Of a DNA stretch of 5,655 nt, positions 1 to 5,655 are shown piece by piece. Every line of letters starts with the position of its first letter. Position 1 is the first letter of the stretch. The DNA comes from JANMDR01 sp043760555 (GTDB lineage Bacteria; Pseudomonadota; Gammaproteobacteria; Burkholderiales; Usitatibacteraceae), in the NCBI GenBank assembly GCA_043760555.1, contig JAYUOW010000077.1, positions 1 to 5,655 on the forward strand. Direction: 5' to 3'. The notes under the pieces were generated by a model, which saw nothing but the letters and a program-made list of their open reading frames with translations, made no database searches and was not told the origin of the DNA. A program made the position numbers and the translations under genes.

Positions 1-1685
1 GAGATGCAGTAAATTAGGCCATCGGCGTTGGTGAAGAAGATGTTGCCATCGCGGTCGGTGATGACATTACCGGTGTTGAAGGTGCGGCCAGTTAAAGGCA
101 CGCCGTTAACTACGCCGCCGCCTGTGGTGCCTGCGGTACCAGCTAGATTGCTGATGGTTTGCGGGGTGACGGGGGGATTAGATGCTGGAGGCGGCGGTGC
201 TGCTTGTCCGACGGCAAGCTGGATGGTGGATGTAATGTTGGACGCTGCTCGTAAAGTAACAGATACATTCGAAACCGGCGTAGCACCGGCTACGCATTCA
301 AATTGCGTCAAGCCTTGGCTATCGGTAAGCGTGGGTGTGGTGCACGTTACAGCATTAAGCGGCGCAGTGGTCAGCGTGAGTTGTGCGCCTACTACGGGAC
401 TACGGGCTGCATCACCTGCTACAAACTTAAATGGCAACTGATACGGAAACAACGTAGCTGCCAAATACAAACCTGACCCAACGGATGGCTGGTGGTCAAG
501 CGTTGCAATGGGTGCAACTACTACCGGCGGCACAGTGCCAGCATCAAGCGGCAATGCACTGCTAATGGTGGTGCCGTTACCCAGCTGGCCTGATGAATTG
601 TCACCCCAACACTTAACGGCACCGGTGGCCAAAACCGCACAGGTATGCACACCTTCGGCTGCCACAGAAACTACGCCGCTACCGCTGCCTAAGCCCACAA
701 CATCAACTGGCGTATTGTTGATGCCGACCAACACAGCACCATTGCCTAACTGCCCCTTTGAATTAAAGCCCCAACACTTCACCCCACCCGTGGTGGTGAC
801 CACACAACCGTGCGCCTGCCCTATCGAGACAGATGCCACACCGCTAGGCAAGCTGGCCGAAAACCGGCCCGCACATTTTAGTGCGCCCGCGTTGGTCACG
901 GCACACGTTGTTTCATTACCTGTATCCACCGACACCATGCCGGTTTCCATACCTACCATCACGTCTGGATTAGCATGTAAAAAGCTAAACCGGTCGCGCG
1001 CGCCAGCTTGTCCCGCTTCGGTATTGCCCCAGCACTTTACGGCACCAGCAGATGTTACTGCACAGCTATGACTGACGTCCGCCGATACGGCAGCCACGCC
1101 GCTAGTGAGCGACGAAACATCAGACGGCACAAATACATTGGCGTTAATATCAGGCGCGCCACCGGCAATTTGCGCTTGACGATTGCTACCCCAGCACTTC
1201 ATGCCATTGTTGGCCGTTAACGCGCACAAATGCGCGAAGCCCACCGAAATTTCTTTAGCGCCATTTAACACTGGAATAGCCGTGAAGTTTTCAGTTTTGT
1301 TAAAACCATCGGCGGGTCCTGACGTAAGCGGTGATCGGCATTGCACCACACCTGCTACGGTAATCACGCATTGATTATTGCCATCAAACGATGCGCTTGC
1401 CACACCGGACGTCGCGCCCACGACATCGCTCGGCAGCAACACGGATGGCGCGCGGTTAACTGTGCCAAGTTGTGTAAGGGCTGCCCCAATGGCGCCATTG
1501 CGCCCCCAGCATTTCAGTCCGCCGGCGCTAGTCTGCACGCAGGTGCTGGCCTCACCCGCCATCACTTTTACGGCGCCAAGCGTTTGCGCGTACGCGCTTG
1601 AGTGACCAGCAAAAGCCATTAACGCCATAGCGCTTAAAAAAAGCCGTCGCAATAATCGACTGGTTATAACTACATTTTTGAACAT
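1..1685 (-). CDS. Exported RCC1-repeat / Ig-like / NHL-like protein, C-terminus outside window
   Basis: I read 561 uninterrupted codons leftward from the ATG at 1685 to the window edge, so the stop is not seen. Residues 1-33 look like a Sec signal peptide: basic RLLRR, a hydrophobic run rich in L, A, M and F, then AYA before Q34. Residues 34-385 hold seven RCC1-like units with the pattern C-x9-C-W-G-x-N, at C49/C59, C106/C116, C154/C164, C208/C218, C261/C271, C294/C304 and C349/C359. The clearest carry GQLGNG (312-317, 367-372). Seven units match the seven blades of the RCC1 propeller family. Residues about 400-493 resemble a bacterial Ig-like domain with C448 and C464. A proline-rich linker (497-508) follows, then DRDGNIFFTNADGLIY (544-559), which resembles an NHL propeller blade. 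I infer a secreted or surface protein for binding or adhesion; the ligand is unknown. Unit 2 lacks the WG, and units 5 and 6 are only 33 residues apart. The start is supported by a strong RBS. Confidence 0.88.
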   Translation of the reverse strand, partial: MFKNVVITSRLLRRLFLSAMALMAFAGHSSAYAQTLGAVKVMAGEASTCVQTSAGGLKCWGRNGAIGAALTQLGTVNRAPSVLLPSDVVGATSGVASASFDGNNQCVITVAGVVQCRSPLTSGPADGFNKTENFTAIPVLNGAKEISVGFAHLCALTANNGMKCWGSNRQAQIAGGAPDINANVFVPSDVSSLTSGVAAVSADVSHSCAVTSAGAVKCWGNTEAGQAGARDRFSFLHANPDVMVGMETGMVSVDTGNETTCAVTNAGALKCAGRFSASLPSGVASVSIGQAHGCVVTTTGGVKCWGFNSKGQLGNGAVLVGINNTPVDVVGLGSGSGVVSVAAEGVHTCAVLATGAVKCWGDNSSGQLGNGTTISSALPLDAGTVPPVVVAPIATLDHQPSVGSGLYLAATLFPYQLPFKFVAGDAARSPVVGAQLTLTTAPLNAVTCTTPTLTDSQGLTQFECVAGATPVSNVSVTLRAASNITSTIQLAVGQAAPPPPASNPPVTPQTISNLAGTAGTTGGGVVNGVPLTGRTFNTGNVITDRDGNIFFTNADGLIYCI

Positions 1686-1691
1686 GATGAT

Positions 1692-1697
1692 TTCCTC
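1692..1697 (-). promoter_or_regulatory. Ribosome binding site of the RCC1-repeat gene
   Basis: On the minus strand the sequence reads GAGGAA, six bases before the ATG at 1685. This fits a Shine-Dalgarno site and fixes the start, which is also directly followed by the signal peptide. Confidence 0.8.
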
Positions 1698-1791
1698 GGT
1701 TAAAAGATCAGCGCCATAAAATTGTGCTTATCTAGTAATGCGGGAAATGGGTTAAAAATGGCTCATTTGGGGTGAAAATAGTTTTTGAGGC

Positions 1792-1820
1792 GATAAAACT
1801 GCTAATCCGACCTACGTCAA
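1792..1820 (-). promoter_or_regulatory. Candidate sigma-70 promoter for the RCC1-repeat gene
   Basis: On the minus strand TTGACG (1820-1815, five of six to the -35 consensus) is followed after exactly 17 bases by TTTATC (1797-1792, four of six to the -10 consensus). Transcription would begin near 1785 and give a leader of about 100 bases. The -10 is imperfect, so this is a plausible candidate only. I could not find an equally good rightward promoter for the kinase gene between 1686 and 1954. Confidence 0.4.
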
Positions 1821-1840
1821 TACGTTTATACAAACGGACA

Positions 1841-1876
1841 CCTTGAAGACGCCCGTATTTAGGCTATCTCCAGCCC
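1841..1876 (+). repeat. Palindromic dispersed repeat, copy 1
   Basis: This 36-base segment aligns without gaps to 5085-5120 (26 of 36 identical) and to the reverse complement of 4514-4549. Shared blocks are GAAGACGCCC, TTTAGG and CTCCAGCCC. It lies about 80 bases before the kinase start, and its hairpin potential is weaker than in the other two copies. It could be a REP-like element or a small MITE relic; I do not recognise the family. Confidence 0.6.
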
Positions 1877-1954
1877 ATCAAATTCACCCCGCCAACCCTA
1901 TATCCACCCCAGTGTGGCGTAGTTCACAGACCTTTACTCGGCTAAACACGTTAA

Positions 1955-4495
1955 ATGAATGTGCGCTATATTACAAAAAAGCAGTTTCACTCACCGCAGT
2001 TCTACGAATCAAAATCGCCCATGAAAGAACTGCCGACGCTACCTGATCCACCACCCGCCATCGCCGATGCTGATGCTGATGCTGATTTTTTTACCATCGT
2101 TCCGCAGCAAGGCTTAACCGTAACCGCCACCGGCAACACCTCACCCTCCCAATCCGCCGAACACCGCCTAAACACCGTACGGCACAACATTAGCCCTGGC
2201 CGGTATGAAGTTTTATCGCTGTTAGGTGCAGGCGGCATGGGCGAAGTGTATTTGGCATTTGATGCGCAGCTAGACCGCAAAGTAGCGCTTAAATTATTGT
2301 CGGCCAGCATCACCAATAACACCGACTGGCTGGAGCGATTTACCCGCGAAGCCAAGGCCTTGAGCGCCATAAACCACCCGAATATATTGACGATTCACGA
2401 TGTGGGCGCGCTCAACGGGCATCAGTTTATCGCTACCGAATACATCGAAGGCGTAACCCTGCGCCGCCACATGACGGGCGGTGCGTGCGATGTGGCGGCC
2501 GCCCTCAATATCGCAACACAACTTGCCAGCGCCCTTGCCGCCGCGCACGCCGCCGACATTGTGCATCGCGACATCAAGCCTGAAAACATCATGGTGCGGC
2601 CTGACGGCTACATTAAGCTGCTGGATTTTGGCATTGCCAAACCAATGGGTGCCGAAGGCGCGAAACTGCTGGCCACTGAGCTTGGCGCTATATTTGGCAC
2701 CGCGCACTACATGTCGCCCGAGCAAGCGCGCGGCACGCACGTAGACGCCCGCTGCGACGTTTTTGGCCTAGGCGTAGTGCTGTACGAAATGCTGGCTGGC
2801 GCGCTGCCATTTAATGGCGGCAGCACCGCCGATGTGCTGGTGGCAATACTAGAACGCCAGCCGGCCCCATTTGCGCATACGCTGCAAAATTCATCGCCCG
2901 CGCTAGAACGAATGGTGCTGCGCGCATTAGAAAAAAACCCAGATGATCGTTATCAAAAAATGGCGCATTTTGAGCGTGACTTAAAAGCGCTGCAACAAGA
3001 AATCGCATTGCACTTGCATCTAGGTGACAACGCGTCCAATACAAAAACCACCATTACCCAAACTCCCGCAGCACTAGCTCAAAACACCCTAAATACGGGG
3101 CTTAACGCCACTACCGTGCCCGCTGTATTTGCACCCGAAGTTAAATATGCAGCCAGTAGCGACGTGAATATTGCTTACCAAGTTGTGGGTGATGGCCCGC
3201 TAGATTTAGTGTTTGTAATGGGCTGGATATCGCACCTTGAATACTTTTGGACTGAGCCATCCTTCGCGCGATTTTTACGGCGCTTGGCCACGTTTGCCCG
3301 CGTAATTTTGTTTGATAAACGCGGCACCGGGTTATCTGACCGCGTGCCCCTAAACCAATTGCCAACGCTAGAACAACGCATGGACGATGTGCGCGCCGTG
3401 ATGGACGCCGTGGGCTCCAAACGCGCCGTGCTGTGTGGCGTATCAGAAGGCGGGCCGATGTGCAGCTTGTTTGCCGCCACCTATCCAGAAAAAACCATCG
3501 CGCTTGTAATGATGGGCAGTTACGCCCGCCGCTTGCAAGGCGACGGCTACCCGTGGGGGCCAACGGTGGCGCAACGCGATCAGTTTTTAGAACAAATTCG
3601 CAGCCAATGGGGCGGCCCGGTAGGCTTAGAAGAACGCGCCCCAAGTGTTGCCAACGACCCAACTTTTAGAGCCTGGTGGGCAGCCTATTTGCGCCACGGC
3701 GCCAGCCCCAGTGCGGCTGTTGCCATCACCCGCATGAATACCGAAATTGATATTCGCCACGTGCTACCCACCATCCGCGTACCCACGCTGGTGCTGCACC
3801 GCACAGGTGACGCCTGCTTAAAAATTGAAGAAGGCCGCTACCTAGCCAACAACATCCCCAACGCCAAACTAGTAGAACTTCCCGGCGTAGACCACCTACC
3901 CTTCGTCGGCCCGCAAGACGAAATTTTGGATGAAATAGAATTATTTTTAACCGGCGTGCGCCATGTATCTGCGTTTAACCGCGTGCTGGCAACCGTACTT
4001 AGCGTACGGGTGGCGGCCGATACGTTAGGCACAAACCCGTTAGCCGATTTAGTGCAACGCCAGCCATTATTTTTCAGACGAGAAGTCGCGTTATTTAATG
4101 GCCGCGCGATACAAACCAGCGGTAATAACAACACCACCAATGGCAATACGCTATTAGCCAGCTTCGACGGTCCCGCCCGCGCCATCCGCGCCGCCTGTGC
4201 AATCCACGCCGCAGCACAACGCCTAGGCGTGCAGCTACACACGGGCTTACACACGGGCGAATGCGACGTAATCAACACCGATCAAACGATAAACCCCAGT
4301 GCGCACTTAACTGGCGAGGCAGTACAAATCGCCATCCAGCTCGGCCTACAAGCAGAAACTGGCGAAATTTTAGTATCGAGCACGGTAAAAGACTTAGTGT
4401 CTGGGTCAGGCATAAGCTTTACCGAACGTGGCACGCAAATATTGCCGGGTGATTTGGGCGAGTGGCGGCTGTTTAGGGTGGAACAGGATGGGTGA
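1955..4495 (+). CDS. Ser/Thr protein kinase - alpha/beta hydrolase - degenerate class III cyclase fusion
   Basis: An 846-residue protein with three modules. The Hanks-type kinase (about 84-345) has the glycine loop GAGGMGEV (91-98), K113 in VALKLL, E132, HRDIKPEN (204-211, catalytic D206), DFG (224-226), SPE (254-256) and D268, so it should be active. A Thr/Asn-rich linker (about 350-392) has no membrane segment, so the protein is probably cytosolic. An alpha/beta hydrolase (about 394-666) follows, with nucleophile elbow GVSEGG (S497), probable acid D619 in HRTGD, and H647 in GVDHLPF. The C-terminus (about 673-842) matches class III adenylate/guanylate cyclases in LHTGLHTGECD (761-771), GEILVSSTVKDLV (803-815) and GEWRLF, but the catalytic positions are replaced (R685, N724, Q791, Q795). 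Hydrolase-cyclase fusions are known, for example mycobacterial Rv1900c; the kinase in front is the unusual part. The role is probably signalling, with unknown substrates. The start is uncertain: the ATG at 1955 directly follows an in-frame TAA, neither it nor the ATG at 2021 (residue 23) has a clear RBS, and residues 1-80 look unstructured. Confidence 0.92.
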   Translation: MNVRYITKKQFHSPQFYESKSPMKELPTLPDPPPAIADADADADFFTIVPQQGLTVTATGNTSPSQSAEHRLNTVRHNISPGRYEVLSLLGAGGMGEVYLAFDAQLDRKVALKLLSASITNNTDWLERFTREAKALSAINHPNILTIHDVGALNGHQFIATEYIEGVTLRRHMTGGACDVAAALNIATQLASALAAAHAADIVHRDIKPENIMVRPDGYIKLLDFGIAKPMGAEGAKLLATELGAIFGTAHYMSPEQARGTHVDARCDVFGLGVVLYEMLAGALPFNGGSTADVLVAILERQPAPFAHTLQNSSPALERMVLRALEKNPDDRYQKMAHFERDLKALQQEIALHLHLGDNASNTKTTITQTPAALAQNTLNTGLNATTVPAVFAPEVKYAASSDVNIAYQVVGDGPLDLVFVMGWISHLEYFWTEPSFARFLRRLATFARVILFDKRGTGLSDRVPLNQLPTLEQRMDDVRAVMDAVGSKRAVLCGVSEGGPMCSLFAATYPEKTIALVMMGSYARRLQGDGYPWGPTVAQRDQFLEQIRSQWGGPVGLEERAPSVANDPTFRAWWAAYLRHGASPSAAVAITRMNTEIDIRHVLPTIRVPTLVLHRTGDACLKIEEGRYLANNIPNAKLVELPGVDHLPFVGPQDEILDEIELFLTGVRHVSAFNRVLATVLSVRVAADTLGTNPLADLVQRQPLFFRREVALFNGRAIQTSGNNNTTNGNTLLASFDGPARAIRAACAIHAAAQRLGVQLHTGLHTGECDVINTDQTINPSAHLTGEAVQIAIQLGLQAETGEILVSSTVKDLVSGSGISFTERGTQILPGDLGEWRLFRVEQDG
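2066..2086 (+). repeat. Hexanucleotide tandem repeat (GATGCT)3 plus GAT
   Basis: Three copies of GATGCT and a final GAT encode alternating Asp-Ala at residues 38-44 of the kinase fusion. A run of seven T follows directly at 2086-2092. Changes in hexamer number keep the frame, but slippage in the T run would not. Three copies are few, so variability is only a possibility. Confidence 0.6.
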
Positions 4496-4513
4496 TTTTA
4501 ACGGTTTTAAAAT

Positions 4514-4549
4514 GGGCTGAAGGCGCCCTAATTTAGGGCGTCTTCAGGC
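4514..4549 (-). repeat. Palindromic dispersed repeat, copy 2, possible terminator of the kinase gene
   Basis: This copy begins 18 bases after the kinase stop and is inverted relative to copies 1 and 3. Arms 4515-4531 (GGCTGAAGGCGCCCTAA) and 4533-4549 (TTAGGGCGTCTTCAGGC) pair at 15 of 17 positions, the best hairpin of the three. ATTTTAT follows, so it could also end kinase transcription, though the T run is short. Against copy 3 in matching orientation, 28 of 36 bases agree. Confidence 0.7.
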
Positions 4550-4649
4550 ATTTTATCGCCTCTTACGGCCGTGAATTCGACCTACACCTGCAGCCCAGTT
4601 TTGTAGAAAAATAGAATAACCGAGCCAAACACCCTAAAAACTCCCTGCA

Positions 4650-5081
4650 CTTGATACAAACGTCGTCTCAGAACCATGGAAAGCCTTGGGCGACGCAAAC
4701 GTGCTGGCATGGCTAGACACACAATCTATAGAGACGCACTATCTTTCAACCACCACCTTAGCTGAGTGACATTTTGGAATAGCCGCAATGCCAAAAGGAC
4801 AACGCCAAAATACGCTAGGGGAACGGCTTGAACAAAACGTCTTACCGCTTTTTGCCAGACAAATTTTGCCATTCGACGATGCCGCGTCGAAAGCCTAAGC
4901 AAACTTAGCGGCAAATGCGCGCGCGACTGCACACGCCATCGCGCCCGCCGACGGCTTCATCGTCGCTACGGCCGCCATCGCCGCCAGCCACAACCTAGTT
5001 ATCGCCACAAAGGACAGCGCCCCTTTTAAAGCGGCGGGATTGACGGTGATCAACCCTTGGTTAGCAAAGATGGGGATATAG
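4650..5081 (+). pseudogene. vapC: VapC/FitB-type PIN-domain toxin, inactivated by two nonsense codons
   Basis: One reading frame, with no indel, gives a nearly full-length PIN-domain ribonuclease of the VapC/FitB type (144 codons including the final stop TAG at 5079; family members are about 130-140 residues). It opens with LDTNVVSE, the standard start of this family, and continues with VLAWLDTQ, YLSTTTLAE, FGIAAMPKGQR, LPFDDAA, APADGFIVATAAIA, NLVIATKD and LTVINPW. The four acidic positions of the active site remain: D at 4653, E at 4764, D at 4950 and D at 5013. TGA at 4767 stands where the family has Leu in LAELRFGIA, and TAA at 4896 stands where it usually has Tyr in KAYA. No ATG, GTG or TTG precedes LDTNVV in frame; TAA occurs at 4635. 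No antitoxin gene is recognisable in 4550-4649. It ends four bases before repeat copy 3. Conservation of motifs beyond both stops indicates fairly recent decay. Confidence 0.88.
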
Positions 5082-5084
5082 ATA

Positions 5085-5120
5085 GGCTGTAAACGCCCTA
5101 TTTTAGGGCATCTCCAGCCC
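5085..5120 (+). repeat. Palindromic dispersed repeat, copy 3
   Basis: Arms 5085-5100 (GGCTGTAAACGCCCTA) and 5104-5119 (TAGGGCATCTCCAGCC) pair at 13 of 16 positions around a TTT loop. It has the same orientation as copy 1, is inverted to copy 2, and lies immediately after the vapC pseudogene. Copies 2 and 3 therefore enclose that relic as inverted repeats about 535 bases apart. Confidence 0.7.
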
Positions 5121-5261
5121 TCCATTACGAAAGCACGAGCTGTTGATAAGGCCGTAGGGGCGCTCTGCGTGCGCCCTCTTGACCCAGTGACAGCCCTAAT
5201 AAGTGTGACCGTGGCGGCAAAATGCGATCAGGCGAATCGCACAATGAGAGCGCGCACCACG
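5121..5261. other. Non-coding stretch between the repeat and the CRISPR end
   Basis: I see no convincing gene here. The stretch contains a hairpin with arms GGGCGC (5158-5163) and GCGCCC (5171-5176) around a seven-base loop, and a second hairpin at 5223-5241 described separately. GTGGCGG (5211-5217) is complementary to CCGCCAC (5273-5279) inside the first repeat-like unit to the right. Confidence 0.5.
5219..5241 (-). terminator. Weak terminator-like hairpin downstream of the CRISPR array
   Basis: Read on the minus strand, TGCGAT and ATCGCA (5241-5236 and 5228-5223) form a six-base stem with a seven-base loop, followed by TTTTG. It lies downstream of the array in the inferred direction of transcription and could end the pre-crRNA. 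The stem is short and the T run has only four bases. Confidence 0.25.
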
Positions 5262-5370
5262 GTTTCAATCCTCCGCCACGCTCACTAGGGCGCAACTCGA
5301 TTTCCGCAACATAGTCGGTGGAGCCGCGGACGTTTCAATGATCGCCCGCGCGCAAGCGCGGGGGGAACAC
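5262..5370 (-). repeat. Two CRISPR-repeat-like units ending in ATTGAAAC
   Basis: GTTTCAAT occurs at 5262 and 5332, exactly 70 bases apart; on the minus strand these read ATTGAAAC, the 3' end typical of several non-I-E CRISPR repeats. The left unit spans 5262-5296 and begins GTTGCGCCC on the minus strand. A 35-base spacer-like segment (5297-5331) follows. The right unit (5332-5370) contains a hairpin of CCCGCGC and GCGCGGG (5345-5351, 5356-5362) and ends in GGGGAACAC, like the type I-E repeats. The two units agree only loosely in between. They may be relics of another array or strongly decayed type I-E repeats. Confidence 0.4.
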
Positions 5371-5655
5371 TTTGAAGCACTATCGGAAGATCGTTTACGT
5401 TCACGGTTTATCCTCACGAGCGTGGGGAACACTTCCCGCTGAACACAGAGTTTAGGAAGGTCGCCGGTTTATCCCCACGCGCGTGGGGAACACCGTTGAT
5501 TGCCGACGCATAAAATTATCGATTGCGGTTTATCCCCACGCGCGTGGGGAACACTGACAACAGCGTATTTAGTCGCGCTGTTTCCGCGGTTTATCCCCAC
5601 GCGCGTGGGGAACACCAGGGGTCAGTTCATTCGCTAAACTTTCTAAACGGTTTAT
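5342..5655 (-). CRISPR. Type I-E CRISPR array, leader-distal end, continuing past the window
   Basis: Repeats of 29 bases lie at 5404-5432, 5465-5493, 5526-5554 and 5587-5615, and the first eight bases of another at 5648-5655. The last three complete ones are identical; 5404-5432 differs at two positions. Spacers at 5433-5464, 5494-5525, 5555-5586 and 5616-5647 are all 32 bases and unlike one another, giving a 61-base period. A degenerate repeat at 5342-5370 keeps mainly GGGGAACAC, followed by a 33-base spacer. On the minus strand the repeat begins GTGTTCCCC, has the palindrome CCCCACGCGCGTGGGG and ends ATAAACCG, the 5' handle of E. coli type I-E crRNA. This predicts leftward transcription from a leader to the right of the window, and repeat decay on the left fits the old, leader-distal end. 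No cas gene is present here. Confidence 0.95.

Noticed and set aside
28..1605. A series of rightward open frames, 28-441, 508-1071, 1183-1374 and 1378-1605
   Set aside because: They lie opposite a continuous leftward frame with signal peptide, RBS and clear RCC1 repeats; the rightward products are low-complexity and resemble no family I know.
1843..2046. Rightward open frame of 67 codons starting in repeat copy 1
   Set aside because: It starts with TTG inside the palindrome, overlaps the kinase start and has no recognisable content.
2002..4278. Leftward open frames inside the kinase fusion (for example 2294-2740, 3141-3662, 3838-4278)
   Set aside because: They overlap well-recognised kinase, hydrolase and cyclase-like motifs on the other strand and show no family motif themselves.
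4571..4679. EcoRI, PstI and NcoI sites close together (GAATTC, CTGCAG, CCATGG), suggesting vector sequence
   Set aside because: They are spread over about 100 bases with natural sequence and a gene relic between them; no vector features are seen.
4767..4898. Programmed readthrough or a recoded stop in vapC
   Set aside because: Two different stop codons (TGA and TAA) plus a missing start fit simple decay, and no recoding structure is evident.
4514..5120. The palindromes as integron attC sites around a toxin cassette
   Set aside because: They lack the RYYYAAC and GTTRRRY core sites and there is no integrase; the internal symmetry is a simple hairpin.
4726..5125. Leftward open frames 4726-4932 and 4895-5125
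   Set aside because: Both are antisense to the vapC pseudogene, whose PIN motifs are unmistakable on the plus strand; the second also runs through repeat copy 3.
5262..5296. A true type I-C repeat
   Set aside because: Only the ATTGAAAC end and a GGCGC-like block agree with type I-C repeats; length (35 rather than 32) and the centre differ, so I give no subtype.

Overview
The window looks like an accessory stretch of a bacterial chromosome of moderate GC, probably from a proteobacterium (inference). This rests on the type I-E CRISPR repeat with its ATAAACCG handle, a Sec-type exported RCC1-repeat protein, and a typical Shine-Dalgarno start. I cannot name the species.

Layout, left to right. 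(1) Positions 1-1685, minus strand: the N-terminal 561 codons of an exported protein whose 3' end lies outside the window. It has a signal peptide, seven RCC1-like repeats each carrying a C-x9-C pair, a bacterial Ig-like domain, a proline-rich linker and the start of an NHL-like propeller. (2) Positions 1686-1954: an intergenic region with a good RBS and a plausible sigma-70 promoter for the leftward gene, plus the first copy of a 36-bp palindromic repeat. (3) Positions 1955-4495, plus strand: an 846-residue fusion of a Hanks-type Ser/Thr kinase, an alpha/beta hydrolase with an intact-looking triad, and a class III cyclase-like domain that has lost its metal-binding and transition-state residues. 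(4) Positions 4514-5120: two more copies of the palindrome enclosing a dead VapC/FitB-type PIN toxin gene, which has two in-frame stops and no recognisable start. (5) Positions 5121-5261: no gene, two small hairpins. (6) From about 5262 to the right edge: the leader-distal end of a type I-E CRISPR array transcribed leftwards. It has three perfect repeats, one with two mismatches, one strongly degenerate, and one cut by the window edge. It abuts two repeat-like units ending in ATTGAAAC, a feature of other CRISPR classes.

There is no multi-gene operon. The kinase fusion and the exported RCC1 protein are divergently arranged and may share a control region. No cas genes are visible. The most distinctive items are the kinase-hydrolase-pseudocyclase fusion, the palindrome family that brackets both it and the vapC relic, and the mixed-repeat end of the CRISPR array.
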